Source: Phoronis australis (Eukaryota; Phoronida; Phoronidae). Taken from it: DNA of 64,000 nucleotides. Below are positions 22,701 through 37,700 of the stretch, piece after piece. The notes beneath the pieces are model-generated. The model was given only the letters and a program-made list of their open reading frames with translations, searched no databases and had not been told where the DNA came from. The stretch is taken from positions 62,001 to 126,000 of the forward strand of contig NMRA01000743.1 of the NCBI GenBank assembly GCA_002633005.1, read 5' to 3'. A program made the translations under genes and the position numbers. Position 1 is the first letter of the stretch. Each line of letters starts with the position of its first letter.

Positions 22701-25700
22701 CTTAGCCTTTTATTCTGAGTCAAGTCGCTTTGAAAAGCCACTAATGACAACCGCGGTAAACCCACTTTGTGACTGTCTTTAAAGTTTGCACACCAAAATT
22801 CAAGCTGAAATTGAATTTTCTTAGTTTTGAAGATTGGGACATAGGTGATTTTTGAATTGGTTGTCAAAGATCAACATGTTTTCCTTTTGCACTTGTGGCC
22901 AAGGTTTTTTAGGGATTTTTGTTGTTGCGGTATCTTTCTCAAGATCGCAAATGGTCTACAGTGTTTGAACTGGCACACAAACATTTTAACTGAAGGGAAA
23001 CTGTTGTACAAAATGTACAGAAAGGGCATTCGTTCTAGCAGTCTCCTTAAAAACCCAATGGCATTTACGGAAATTGAGAAATATTACCATCTGGCTGCAT
23101 TGAAAACTCATGGAAATTTCTTAGGGCAGAGATTCATGTAAAAATCATGGAGAATGCCCCAAGAAATAAAAAAAATACCTGTGATACTGGATTTGTTTTT
23201 TACTTATCGGTTGGCAAATCCTGACATTTCAAACTTTATTTACCCTTGCATTACATGGTGAGCGAAGGTCTCAAAATGAATCCAGTCAAGTCCAGAACCA
23301 ACTTATGCTTCTTTGGTCTTATCAGTGTTTAGTTCCTTACTACACCACCAAATTTCATGCGTGGCGTTCCGATCATTTTACTAATCTGAGACGTTATTGA
23401 GTAGAACTATGATGTAGTCAATCTTACATGGTGAAGTGAATTTAGGGTTTGTTGGGGCATTATTGACTAGTGAGTCTGTGTACTTATTGCCATATATCTA
23501 CAAAACAATATATTCACTCCATAAAAGTATATATTTTCTGAAAGAAGAAAACCTGAAAAATTTGATCCTGACTTTTTTCTTTTTTGGTTACGTGACTTTG
23601 TTTTTTTGTAAAATTTAGCAAAATAGTATGGTATACCGATACAAAAACCACAGTATCAGTAACATGATCAAGTCTTGTTTAATTAAAATGTCTTACATCT
23701 AAATCTTAAAAATGATGTTACAGTTTCCTAAGTTATTTCATTTCATGCAACTTTTTATTTTTTTTCACGGAAATCATAAAACCCTTGTTGATAGCTCCTC
23801 ATTCAAAAGTGGAACAATTTAAAAGCAATTCACGTGACGCTGCTTTGGAGACCAGTACATGAAACATGATATCTGAAAGCTTCGTATGAATCCCCCATCA
23901 GATCAGCCGTGAACGTTCCTAACTTAGCCTAGTTTGGACTTTTTTCTAGGTTCCTGCGAAGTCTCTAACCTTTCTGTAGGTGATATCTATCATTCAATCA
24001 AAACAGATACAACAAACTAAGCTAAAGTTTACCAACTGAAGGTATATTTATGTGAAAGAAATTAAAGGGTACAAATGGGGTGTGGCAGGATATACCTAGC
24101 GTATTTCTAATGGCAGTGAAATTTCTTTAATGGTAATATGTTTTCATCATGCCTTACTGTTGATTAATATCAGCGAGACTCTCGGTTAGAGTTAAGATCT
24201 ATCATAATGTTAAATCCTAGGTTAGATTAACTGGGCGCTCTTAGTACTTAAGTTTTCACACCTTTTCCTCTGCTGTGTGTACCTCATTTAACTGCCTCCA
24301 TTTCAGATGAGCAATGTCTTACTGGCTGAATTTTTAGTTTTAATTGCTTCTTGAAAATGCTTCTGCTAGCCTGTAATGCCACGCATATTCATCCAGGACA
24401 GCCTTGGTCAGGTTACGGTAATTCTCTACTTATTTCGCACATCCTTGTAAGTTTGCACAACAAAAATTATTTGGAAGCTATTGGATTGTTCATGACTAAT
24501 TTCGCACATGACTACTTGGTGGTAATTTCTAGCCAACTGCATCTTGGAAAATATCAACTGTAAGACTTATCGTTAATACATGGAATTCGTGTTTTGGTCT
24601 CTGTGGATGTTACATGTCATGTCTGTTCACACCAAGGGATTAAGGAATCTGGAGGATTGACAGATTGCGTGGTATTGCAACTTGTTCCTTGATACTCAAT
24701 CCTCATTTCAGCTTACTACAGTGTACATGTGATTTTCACTAACCAATGTTTTCTTGCGTCTTGTTTATCATTGTCTTATTTTCTACTGGTTTACTACCAA
24801 CACGTATTCATTTAATATTTATTTGTTTAACCCTTGTTTTTTGTTTCACTCTTTTTCATCCAGTGTTTTATTGAGTTGCCATTGTTACAAGGAGGCAAGA
24901 TTGTAATGTTTATTAATATGTGTATTTTTAATTTACAGCATCGCTTTTTTAAAATTTACTGATCTGCTACTTGGAAGTTTTTACTGTGGTTTATCGAATT
25001 AGTTTTGCTGTCGTTGTTGTGGCTTGAAATATAGAATGAACTAAGTTTGTGAAAGTAAACATTTGTTAGAGCCTTGTGAATGGTGCATGCAAAGTGCCTG
25101 TGTTTGATTTTTGCCCTCAAAACTCATTTTTAATTTGATTTGTACAGTGTAATGCGCTGACTTAAGCCCATGCAGCTATTCTTGAAGCCGTGCCTGTTTA
25201 CAGGCACTTTTCCTTGTAATTATGTGAACCAAAAGGATATACCGTAAACGTTCGGTTTAACGCCCTGGGCGGTTAAATTGGCAAATTAAAAAATTCGGAG
25301 GTGGGCTGTTAACTAGACATGGGCGCTTAAGCGTGAAGTTTCAAGATATTGGGGGTGGGTGGTTAACCGAATATGGGTGCTAATTACGATAGACAACCGT
25401 CCTGGCGGTTAATCTCATGATCTGAGTCCCACACGACACACGTACTCGGAACATGTAGCACATTTCAAAGAACTTTATCGTCACGTCACCGTATGTTGAT
25501 AAAAATGTCATAGCAGCGGACGATCCCAACAAATGTTCTGTTGCCCTCAGATTAGTCATTCACAATTTAATTTACAAATTGGTGAGTTATTAGCCCCCGT
25601 GCTATCCTGCGATTTTACCAGATATGAGCCAGTTGTCAATCAAAAGTTACCGCAAAGGCATCACTCAAAAACAAGAATTTGTTTAAGATTTCATTTACAA

Positions 25701-28700
25701 AAAATACTAACACTATTACTGGGGATAAGTCTAGTGAGGGCATACAGTAGAGTTTGAGGAAAACAATTAATAGTTCGTACACGTATCTGCATCTGTAAAA
25801 AAATAATTCGTAGATGAAGGGGTAACCGACACCCGTGGTTTGCACAGGTATAGGACTTAAATTAGTGAAGTGCTCCAACCTGCAAGTCACTTCCTTACCG
25901 AGTCGGTGTTGTTGCAACCGGGACTCCGCGCTTGGCATAACGAATGGCAGGTCTCAGCGGTGACCTGAAATTATGATCGTCTTGTATCTAGTCACACCTC
26001 GAAATTCCAATGTCCGTGAGCTGATTTTTGGCGGAAAGTAGAAACCTGGCAAACATAAAGCAACTTTTGCGAATCTGGCCTTTATTTGGTTGTTGCCAAA
26101 TTAAGCTGAACAGTGACTTATAGAGAACAAACAGAACCCTCATTGACATGTAAACGTGTCGTCGCGCAAACATCGGATGTAATTCACAACCTATCTTCTA
26201 TGGCGCGTTTCATTGGCGGTTACTTTTGCAATTTGTTGGATACGCCGAGGAAAATTTCAAACCACGGCATAAATATGAGGTATTAACGTCACAAAACAGC
26301 GATGTTCATTATTTCATTCTTAAACGACCAACTTACAAAACTTTGTGGTGGAAAAAACATTTATTTTACACGCAGTATGTCCAGATTATCCTATTATAAT
26401 ATTACCTACAACATCGCAGAACGGCACTGGTCGGTCCTGCTGTTTGCGCACAATGCTGGCAGACAATTGTGACTTCGAAATGCCGTCAGACAAGTAATAT
26501 AACGGTTTCTTTCAATATGCGTCTCGTTTTTTGTGGCAAAAGACAGGGGCGGGACTCAGCACATGCATATGTATGAGTCACCTGTCACTCACAGGTTAAA
26601 CATGCACTCCAGTGTGTGGGAACTTACGCGCGTGCACCACTCCAAAGTCGCACAAGATCAAAAGACAACAGCGACAGTCCTAAGTAAAGGAGTATACCGG
26701 CGTGATTCTGTACTTTTAAGCCGTCATTATAAAAGACCCAGTGTTTTACGATATTCCTTCGTTCAAGTGTCAACCAACTGCGATGTCGAGAATGTTCCAA
26801 TGTTTGTTTCCCGGCTTGATGTTTCCTTAGCCCGACGTTCCATGCCTATTGCTAGCTGCGTGCATGTCATAACCACTGCCGCCAATTTTCAGTCAGTCCA
26901 CGTCATAGATATTTCAGATTCGAATGGTAAGAATTTTGTTCAGGCTGAAACTGGCCAATGTAGAAACAAAAATATTCGAAGACGGTAGGTGGATACGATA
27001 ATTCACAGTCATGCCTGGGTGGGGGTTGTCGCAAGAAATCATAAGAACTGTCAGCTACATTGGCGACATCTGGTAACGCCAGTTTGACTGAGATGCAATA
27101 AGCGAAAAAGAAAATTTGACTTGCAGTTTTTTATCATTTCAAGATGATACACAAACATCCAGTATCGTATTGCCAATCTTTGAATTCAGAAATCGAGAGA
27201 CAGCAAAATGGTGAGGCACATTGTCCGTTTGATCGCCACACAAACTCAATAAACTGGCAATAACATTCATCAAAATAGGGAGAATTTGACATCTTTCCTT
27301 GAGTCATGGGAAATCGTCAAAATATGAGAGCTTCCAACCCAAAACGAATTGGAAGAATTGTCAAAATCACTGTCACATTTCTCTGGCCTGATTTTTTTGA
27401 ATATATGTTTTATCTAGTGTACTGCAGATGGAAACTCAGCCCGACAAGTGGAGGTATCGAAGCCGGCGTGGTTCGTAAACTTAATTGCGGACATCGGAAG
27501 AAAAAAACGTTCAAGTATTATATATTGAAGTAAATCCATGATCCGGGACGTTACATTTCGTTACTTGTATTATAATTCACATTGTCAAAACCGGAGGCTG
27601 TTGTTACACTCATTGTAATCGTGGATCTAAAAGTCGGGGAATCGTGCGTTTCCTTAGCACTGGGCGCTAAATCTTCAGTCTTTAAAAGTGGGGATGGGCG
27701 CTTAACCGAGAGGTGGGTGCTTAACTGGAAATCTTCATTAATTGCAGAGGGGCGCTTAACTGAGCAGTGGGTGCTTAAATCGGAAATCCACCTAAAGTTG
27801 GAGATAGGCGGTTAAGTGAACATGGGCGTTGAATCCGAAAGTTTATGGCAGTCTAAGAGCAAACTGAGTGAAATCTGAAATATTCCTTGTTATAGATTAT
27901 ATGATTTCACATAAAAGGGCTATATACCCGATTTTTGTCCATCAAAGAAACAAACTTACGACTTACCACTATGAAATTGTTTCGTCTTATTAAGAAGAGG
28001 AATGATTTCTGGGCAGGGGAAGAAATGTGGCTGTGACTTAAAGCTAAGTTATTGAGCCTATAATCTCATGCTATAAGGAACTCTCAGTTCTTCCATTAAG
28101 CTCAGGTATCACCTCTTAATCTGAGTATGGTAAAATCTCACCAGTTATGGAAGAAAATAATTGTCAAATTTGCCCTTTTCTCATTCCAAGATCTTCTTAT
28201 CTTGTAAGTGCCGACATGAAAAGAATCCTTTGTTGGCACCCTGGCAAGTTTGAGCAACTCTACCTTCAATAACGTTAAAATGCACCACTATCTTCAGAAA
28301 AGCCACTCAGCTTCAGCTGTTGTTGGGATGAACTTGGATAATTAGAGGCGAAATTGCCTATCATATACATGGTTGTAAACACTTGGGGCAACAGTAGTAT
28401 ATTTTAAATTCAAGTTTTCAGTTTGATTTTTTTAGTAGTTTTTGAATAGTTATTGAAAAGTACTGGTGGTAAACCACTGAATTTTGAAAATCAGACGAGA
28501 AATATGACTTATGACCTTGCAGACGTTTTCACAATGTTTTGTGATCATCGTAGATGTCATACAAGACCAGGTGAGGTGATGGTAAAACATTAATGTGGTG
28601 CTTTTTATTTTATATGAAAAAATGAGAAAATATAATTTCAGCTGTCAGGCATATTGTGTCCTGGTGAAATTTTACTTTTACAGAATTAAGTGCCCTAAAT

Positions 28701-31700
28701 CAAAATCTTGGGTTTTTTTACAAACGACAGCTTTGTAGCCACTTCAAAGATAATTATAAAACATGCTAAGATTAGGCAAAAAATTGTGAAAAATTTCTTA
28801 AGAACGACCAGGGGCGATTTTCGTAAATGAAAAACACTCACAGAACACTTGCAATGACGAAATATAAATGGCAAATCCTATCCCATAATTCAACATTGCA
28901 GCTTCGCTGACCAAGTGAATCTCTCCAATGGCCACCATTTTTCTTCCCCTCATTTGATTTTTGTGATCTCTTACTTTTTCACACGTGTGTTGCATCACGC
29001 GAACCCATTTCTGTACGTCAAAAGCAATACCTAGTGCATACCCTTATAGGCAAGCATATGCCTATTATACAAAACAATTGAAAACAACACATTTTTTCAA
29101 GCATAGGTGCATGTGGCTGAGGACGCTCATATTTTGTTTGTATCGGGTTATTGATGTAATTTGCCTGTGTTTGCCTTGCTGTTGTGCTATTATGTTCGCA
29201 TGCTATGAGCACAGCTTTAAGCACTTAATGCCTGTGAATCGGTTGTTGGAATTGCTTTTTATTAATAGTCTTTTTAATAAAATAATGCAATTGCTTTAAT
29301 TGTTAATACTTATCAAAATGGTGCTTTTAAAGGAGGATATTACGTGTTTTGAAGATGTTCTTGGTCATTTTGGCATATTGTAGTTAGAGCTGTGGGAGAT
29401 ATCTTGAATCTTTTTAGACAATTTTAAAAAGTGTTTAGAAAACTACAATTTAGATTCAGAAGTGCGGTCCTGAGCTAGTCGTGTAATGGAAACATTGTGT
29501 ATCTGGTGGGTCGAATCATGTTTACCAGCGTCTGGCATCATGCAACTCGTGTCAAATAGCAATTATGTACCCAGGCTGTGAGTGGACAGGCGTATTGTCA
29601 ATTGAGCCCTGTAATTGGAACAGCTGGCATTTCTGGAACTCGCTCACTTAGTCACACTTTGGGTTTCTATGAATTTTGTATAGAAATGCACCAAAAGGTT
29701 CAAATTGAATAAAATTGTCAAGTTGAGCAGACACCTTCAAAATTGTGCAGTATCCTCTTTAATATGTCAGTTGAAGTTATTATAATTGGCCTATTTTATA
29801 TGGTTATTGTTTTCTGTAATTCTGGGAATTTTTTAAAGTACTGTACGCTTGTAATCTTTTCAGGATATGGTAGGTTGTCAGTAGTTCGTACTTTCCAAAA
29901 GTCACTGTAGTTGTACTTGCAAAGAAGTGGGAGCATTTGAATAAAAAACATTAAGTTTTTGTTATTTGTTTGAGAAAATGTCTTTGTACTTAATGGCCCC
30001 TAAATTTAGAACTTATAGCATCTGTTATTCAAATTTTACAAAACGCAAAAGACACGGGATCTAGCATGGCAAAGATTCTAGTACCACATGGATTACTGCA
30101 TTCATTTTGAGTTATTGCCCACGACAGTACTTATTTACTCAAAAATCTTGGGGTTTAATAACACTTTTGAAAGTTTGTGAATTGACATGTATCAAACTTT
30201 TGTCGGTTGAGGTTAACTGTGTTTCTTTCTGTCGCTTCAACTGCCAGAGTTATGCAAAAGACTTGTCCTGCAGCATATAGATAATGTATTGTTTGTTAGT
30301 CACAAGTAAGTGAATTGCTTTTGATTTGAGAACTGACTGAATGTATACAGACAAACGAAAATTTGAAAAATTTTACCAAACGTGGGCGTTAATTTGGATG
30401 TGTCCAGTAATTGTGAGTACCTGGAGTTATGATTTTGCTTTAAAATATTTCATTTCTGTGTCATAATCTTTTATTTATTTTTTGGAATTATATAATGTCA
30501 ACAATATAATACAAAGGATAGAAATTAACACCACTAGTGATTAGGAAACGAGCATTCCCACTCGCCAGCTTGACTTGACTTTCTCCAAAATACTGATTTT
30601 AGTTTAGCTGCTTCTGTGTTATCATTTGTTGGTATGTTTTGAAGGTCAACTGGAGAGTACTGCTTTCCTGCTAAGGTTCCAGATACCATCACTTCGTGGA
30701 TTACGACCGCCTTCGCCATGAGTGAAAGCGACGGACTCGGTGTCATGGCCAAGCCAACAAAGGTGATCTGTGCAGTAAAATAATACCAATTTCGGGCAAA
30801 TTATTGCCAAAAGCTCTTGTTTTTGTTTTCCGAATCGAGTGATTTTAGTGTTTTATCTTCTAAATGTATGATGGTGCCTGTAGTAGACAACTTATTATTC
30901 TGAACTACTCAGTTTGCCACGATTATCTCGCACGACAAAGATTTGTCATGTAGTGTTCACTTATATGTGCAATTCAGTTGCATTGTGTAATTAACCTTTG
31001 CAAGATCTGTGACGGTATTCTGTTTCATGACTCGAATTGGGTGTTGAACTTTTATTATAATTTTTAGCATAATGGTAGTTGATGAATTTCATCAAAATTT
31101 AATTGCATGGCTTTGTTGAAGTTGTGGGGAAAGCCCCTAAAAAAACGAAATGAAAAATATCTGAAAATGTTGCATTGAAATTTCAACTAGAGGAAGTTTT
31201 GTCAATTTGTTATTAATAATGCTGCATTAAAGCTGTGTTTTTATTTGTTACACTGGCTCTTTCACTGTGCTCTTTCCAGCTGGTAGTTTACCGACCGTTC
31301 TTTGTCTCACTCACCCTGTTGCCATTCATAAAGCGAGGAGAAGAGTTCGTGCTAAAAGTCATCGTATTCAACTACAAACCGCTGGCAGTGAAAGTGAGTG
31401 TTGCTGTGGCAGTTGTTTGAACTTCTCTATTGAAATGTAGCCCATTATGAACACTGATGTGCCGTGGCTCTTGCAGTTGTATCTTTTGGTTGCGTAGTCA
31501 TGTTACCAGTTGTGCAGTCATGCTGCAAAGGGTGCACTGTTGTGCTTTTATTGTTGTGGCTGTGCTGTTAATGGGCAGCCTCAGTTTTAATTACCACATC
31601 CTCTTTTGCTGAGGTAAAAAACACTTTGCATAAATGACTTTGAAAGGTTAAAGTATGATTTTTCATGGGTCATTAAGCTTTTTAATGTTTCGATACCTGT

Positions 31701-34700
31701 CTTGCACCTCGCTAGGTAAGCACAGAAAACTTTATTGGCATCAGTATGACAATTGCAAAGTATTAATCATGGTTTAAAAACAAATAGATGTGTCGCATGA
31801 TCATGAAAAAATGTCACACAAGCTGTCCAGCATGGTCTTGTTTTAAATTGGATCTGTGCTCAAAGTATCGACTTTTTGAAGTGAGATGTAAGAAGATGAT
31901 TAGTAGGCCATTTGCAATTGTGGGCCAATTGCCCTACACATGCGCTGCATTGTGGGTAAATACCACAGATTCAGAGAGGGCGCTGCAGTATTGTGGCAAG
32001 CTGTAATCGATTATACAGTCTTTGTCTGTTAAAGTAATATGTTGGACCTTATCGACAACTCTGTGTTTTTAGCCAAATATCTACAAAACCAGATTTTTGT
32101 CTCGGTTAAAGTGTATTTTCTGAAATTAGAAAGCCATTATAATTGGTACTTGGTGTTATACCAATCTTTCTTTAACTGGGTCACATGACCGACCATCTGC
32201 CAAGAATTATTGCATTTGGCTTACCTCAAAATTCAACTGCTGCCTCAGTGGTTTGGTAACTGGCCCAATTATGCGGCACGAACAGCAGAATTACTGAGGC
32301 AACATTTTAAAAAAGTTTTATGTTGTAGAAGTCCAATTTTCAAAATTCAAAAACCTAATCACGTGTACTTTTTACGAACGAATTACTCAACTATGCTAAA
32401 ATCTTTCGAAACAAAAATTTTAAAATCCTATTGTTGCCCCCAGTTTGTTTATGATGTGGCAAATGATTATTTGAAAGAGAAAGCAGCCTGAGGCAATGTA
32501 ATTATAACAGCATGGTATCTATTCAGCAGATTTCCAGGTGCACAAACCGGTGGAGTTGACCAATCTCGAGCTGTGAAAGTGTTCACATAGTATTCTTTTC
32601 ATGATCTCGTTTTTGTAAATTTTGGCAAAAAAGAAAAATACATTTGTTGTAGAACACAGGTCTTTAACATGACCAAATTTTGTTTTATATAAATGTTCAA
32701 GATGAAATCTCAAAAAGCTGAGTTTTTCTAAATATCATGTTGTTTTAAGTATTAAATTGTTTTTTCCTTAAAATCATGAAAATCCTGTTTTTGATTCCTG
32801 CTTGTACAAAAGTGGAACATTTTTACAATAGTATTTTGGAGAACAGTGCACAAAGCATAACATCTGAAAGTTTCATATGAACGTGAATAGCCATTTCTAA
32901 TATTCAAGTTGGCTGAATTTGTTAATTTCTATAGGATACTACATAACCTGAGATATATTGTTACTTTATGCAGTCATAGTCTTTATGTTTGTGTTTTCAG
33001 GTTGTACTGTGCTAGAGCAATATTAGTCTAATTATGTGATAGTGATGTCGGGTCAAAATTGGGTCGCCAATAATGATTGGGGGTTATTTTCTCTCTTAGA
33101 CTGAGGTCACTCTTCACCAGTCCGAGGATTTCTTTGTGCGTCACCAGGAGGGTAACAAGGATATAGAAGATGTCGCGCCGGTATCCAAGGATGTGCTGAC
33201 TGTTGTCAATGCAGCACCCAGCCAGGGAACATTGGCTCAGTTCCTTATTGTGCCTCAGAAAATCGGTACCATCAAAATTAAAGTATCCGCTAGGGCAGCG
33301 GATGGATCGACTGACGCTGTGCTGAGAGAGCTTCTTGTTAAGGTTTGATCTATGTTACTGTGTGTTGACGAATAATAATTAAATCTTCAATTGACACCCC
33401 CCCCCGTTAACTATTGTTTAGATTTTAGTTTTTGTATCAGATGTGAACTCTGGTCTTGGCTAGAGCTGACAATTTTGTTAGTACCTGAAATTTGGGTATT
33501 TGCTGACTTTCATGACCAGTTTCCCTGTCTGAAAGAGAGCCTTTGTTGACTGACAAAATTCACTGCAAAAATGTGCCTTGCAGACAAAATTCAGTACAGA
33601 GATGGTTTGATTTTTGCAGCTACACAAATCATAAGATTTTTAATGGTATTATCTACAATTTTGTTGGAAAAGATGTATTTCGTTTTTGACAAGATGGCAT
33701 CTCTTCTTGTTCTCTTCCAGGCTTAATAGGTTGAAAATTCAGCTGTACTAGAATCTTTTAAAACGTTATTTTCTTGGAACAAAACTACAAAAGGGTGGCA
33801 GCTCCATAGAGGTCCCTTTTTTAGCCCACTCCCGAATTTGCATCTTGGGGATAGTGTGTTAGCATGTCATTTCCTGAAGTGTCTGATGGTATACTGATAT
33901 TCATAGTAGCAGTAATTCTCCACTTGTTTCGCACAAAAAATTGCCAAAGTTTTCATTAAAAATTTACATTTTTCAAACGCTGACTTACCTTGCTGCAAAT
34001 AATGTAAAAGTTACCAAAAGTTGTTTTGTGACATCTGATCACTGCAAACAATTTTTTCTTAATCTGTATTTTTGTTTGGAAATTCGACAAAATAGAATTT
34101 CACTTGTTGGACATGTTGTATGCTGAATAATGATTTTTTTAAACATTTATTGCAATAATAATAACACTGACAGTACAAAGACAGAAATCCCCAATGACAC
34201 ATCACACAAACACACACACACACACATTTCACCAAATGTACTTTTCTCATCTGCAGTTTCTTTTTAAAGAGGAAAAACCAGACAATCTTTGGAGAAATAT
34301 GTCTCCTAATCCATTTTTACAATAAATATATTTTTCGAATTTGAAATAAGTTTCTAATTCTTTTTTGAAAAGTGTTATAGATGAAGGCTCTACTTTCAAA
34401 ATTCTACAGTATTTATGCTTTTTGGCCAAAAGAATGATAAGATTCAAAAGTTCCTCCGCTTTTCCAGTTTTATCAAATATAACAGTCTGAAATTAATCTA
34501 CCGATATATCGACGTTCTTTTGCAAAATAATGAAAAATTACTGCCATTATATGATCATTCAGAAAGTGTGATTTGGTGTACTTAAGAGTTGTCAGTCATG
34601 AGTGTAGACATTTTACTAACTGATTCAATTGTTGACAGCACAATATGAGCTTTAGAAAATGTCAATAATGCAGCTAAGGCTTAATATCTGTTGAATGACT

Positions 34701-37700
34701 CTGCAGTGTTTGTCATTTTATCTGTTTTAAACTTTTGTGTCATTAACAAATCTCCTGGGTATTTTTGACGCACAGACCTTCCTCACAGGTACTTCGATAT
34801 ACTTCTAGACATATGTCAAACATAAATACACTGTAGTGTCAGTAATTTTAATAGTCAGCTCATTTCATTTCGATGAAAATTTACTGTCTTCTCTGTTCAA
34901 GCCTGAAGGTGAGGAGAGATGTAGTACGCAATCCTTCCTGGCTGATCTCACGACCCCACAACAGAACTCGGAGACACAGACGTTTGACACTGACTTTCCC
35001 ATGGAGGCGGTATCTGGATCTCAGAGTATCATGATCAAGACTACTGGTAGGTCTATTTCATATATGCACATGTGTAATGGTACATATGGGTGTGTTATAT
35101 CTTTTGTGCAAAGGTGAAATACACAAGAGCTACTTAAGGTTTCACAATACAGTAGGGAAATAGGAGATAAATAATCTCAACATTATTTGTGCTTTGATTT
35201 CATTTAAAATTGATGTAAGGTAGGATGTTAACTTGTTAGAAATACTCCGTATTGGTTTCGGATCTTTATGAAATTGGGCAAATATGTGCTCCTATTAAGC
35301 AAGCAGCACAGGTGTTAATTTTTTGTTGGATCTGACTTATGTGATGCCCCTAGTGACAAACTGGAAATGCGTCTGTCTTTAACTATCTACCAAGTTATTC
35401 ATCGATCTTTATGCATTCCAAATGAGGAGAGTACAACTGTGTTGAGTTTCAAATGGATCCAACAACGCTGGAAATACTTGAAGAATGAGCACTGATGACA
35501 GAATTGTCAATCGAAATGGTTGGCTGAGTTATTAAATCAATGACTGTATTTAAACTTAATGTTTTGGCAATCATACCACACACATTACTGGTAAATTTCA
35601 GGCGGAGATCTGTCACACCTGTTGAGCCGTGGTTCTTTACATTCACGCTGTCCTGATGCCATAGACTACTGTTAGGCTGTGCTCAGCTTAGTGGTCACAG
35701 TAATTCGTTTCTACCGGAATGAATAGTTTCTTTATGCACAGTTTTATGGTGGGGTCCAGTCACCAGAAAAAACACACTCAAGTACAGAGCTAGTTAACTA
35801 TTTGGGTGTTGCCTTTATGAACAAATCTTGACCCTTCTCATTGTAAAGTGCGACGCTTTTGAGTTTTTCCGCTAGGATTGCCAGCAATACGAATTTGTAG
35901 AGGCCTTACAATATGGAGAGTGGAAAGATTATCTGAGCAAATTTGTGCTGCCCTTTATGATATAGTTCAAACATAATAGCCATTTTCTGATATAACAACG
36001 GCAAAGCATTGAACACCATCTACAATTCATGGGTGACACAGGACCATGTGAAATTTCACATTTAAACATTTTGTTCTTATAAATTCTTCTAGTATTCCGT
36101 CAAATTACGACTATTGTAGGAATGGGTTTTCAGTCTCAGTGACTCGGTCAAAGAACCCAGTCTATAATTGCGAAATATCCAATGAAGGGAACCACACCCC
36201 GTCCTATAAATATCTCTGCATTTTGGGCTTGGAGGGGGTAACTAGTGTGTATAGTGGCTGAGAACATGACGGCATTCTCCTGTTCAGTGACTTTACCAGA
36301 TGGGAGGATTGTGAGCTTGTAATAACATCTAGCTCCCTTGTTAACTGCTAAGCACAGTATTTTGTCTGGTATGACAACAGGCAGGCATAGTATAGAGGCT
36401 TATTACAGACCACATGTGAACACAGTCAAACCCAGAGCGTTTGGAAAGAATAGATTGTCGTAACTTCGGTTGCAGTTGGGCGATTTTGGCGATTCAAAAA
36501 CTAAACATGATCAGCATTTGATGAGGAATTCAGAAATGCTATTGGTTTATGTTCAAATATGTTATAACTTAACTTTTATTTTTAACAGCACAGCCTAGTC
36601 AGGCAGATATGATCTTATTGAAGATTAGAGCAATTATAGAACAAAAGAGAGCTGGCCCTTCAAACTTAAATGCCAGAATGGAGTTAATCAGTCGTGTGAG
36701 ATATACTGGCTGCAGGGGTCATCTTCGCAACTTGGTGTTGGGCTACAGAATCGAACAAGTTGGGAGCAATGGGAAGGCGCCGTAATGATTTTGCGGGGAT
36801 GGTTATAAATCATGGGTGTCATTCGCACACAATTAAACCTTTTGAAATTCATATGCAAGGTCAGTGAAAGCAGTACTTTGTGAACCCTGTTCTTAGTCAT
36901 ACAACTGTCCCATTTGGACTGTGTAACTAAAAGTTTAACAGAAGTTTTATGGTCCTGGCTGAGAAGATAATTATTTTATTACTCCCATGCATTTGGAATA
37001 GCGGAGCCTGGAATGTGCCCGTCTTGCACACCACAGTTTGACATCCCTGCTATGCTCCCAAAGTGCCAAAAAGCTGTATGTCAAATGTTTGCTATGAGCC
37101 ACACTCAGTTCTTTGTGGTGTGTACAGGTGACCTGATGGGCCCCACAATACAGGGACTGGACCAACTGCTGACCATCCCTGTGGGCTGTGGAGAGCAGAA
37201 CATGCTGACCATGGTTCCCAACATCTTTGTGCTGGACTACCTTAATGCCATCAACAACCTCGACTCTAGCATCCGTGCACGCGGTCTGACCAATATGGAG
37301 ACAGGTGAGCCAGTTCATACTTTGTGAGGACCACCACTATCGCATGTATTGACGGCAGTGTCTAATCCGTGACTCATGCTGAAGGTCCTGCCTTTATGAT
37401 TGCTTAAGTGTGTTGTGTTCCCCATTCACATTGCACTGCATTTTTGGCAATATTTTGATGACTCCAATAAGCCATAGTGTGCACCAGTCAAGTCACTCCA
37501 TCATTGCTCAGGCAGGTTACACAATAGAGATTTGGACATATTAACAAAGAAACAGCACTTGCAGTGAACTTCACTACTGCATGAGGGACTTTGTACATGT
37601 GAAAATATACAATTCCAAAACCCAATTGAATTTGTGAACTGAGGCGCAAGTTTCAATTTCCCAACTCCCTGCCAACTGGCTGAGCTGTTGAGAGTCAAAA

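Noticed and set aside
24351-24420. Sequence with a Pro-Trp and a following gtaatt donor, resembling a short bait exon
   Set aside because: Phase does not match the other bait exons at the donor, and the FPxxW pattern is absent.
26533-26988. 151-codon frame inside the TIR transposon as a possible transposase
   Set aside because: No transposase motif such as DDE or DDD spacing or a DNA-binding helix is recognisable, and the frame is not intact in the sibling copies.
30534-30752. Minus-strand 72-codon frame
   Set aside because: Shadow of plus-strand exon C1, whose VPDTITSW block is clearly macroglobulin-family coding sequence.
36971-37318. 115-codon minus-strand frame
   Set aside because: Shadow of the thioester exon C5 on the plus strand.
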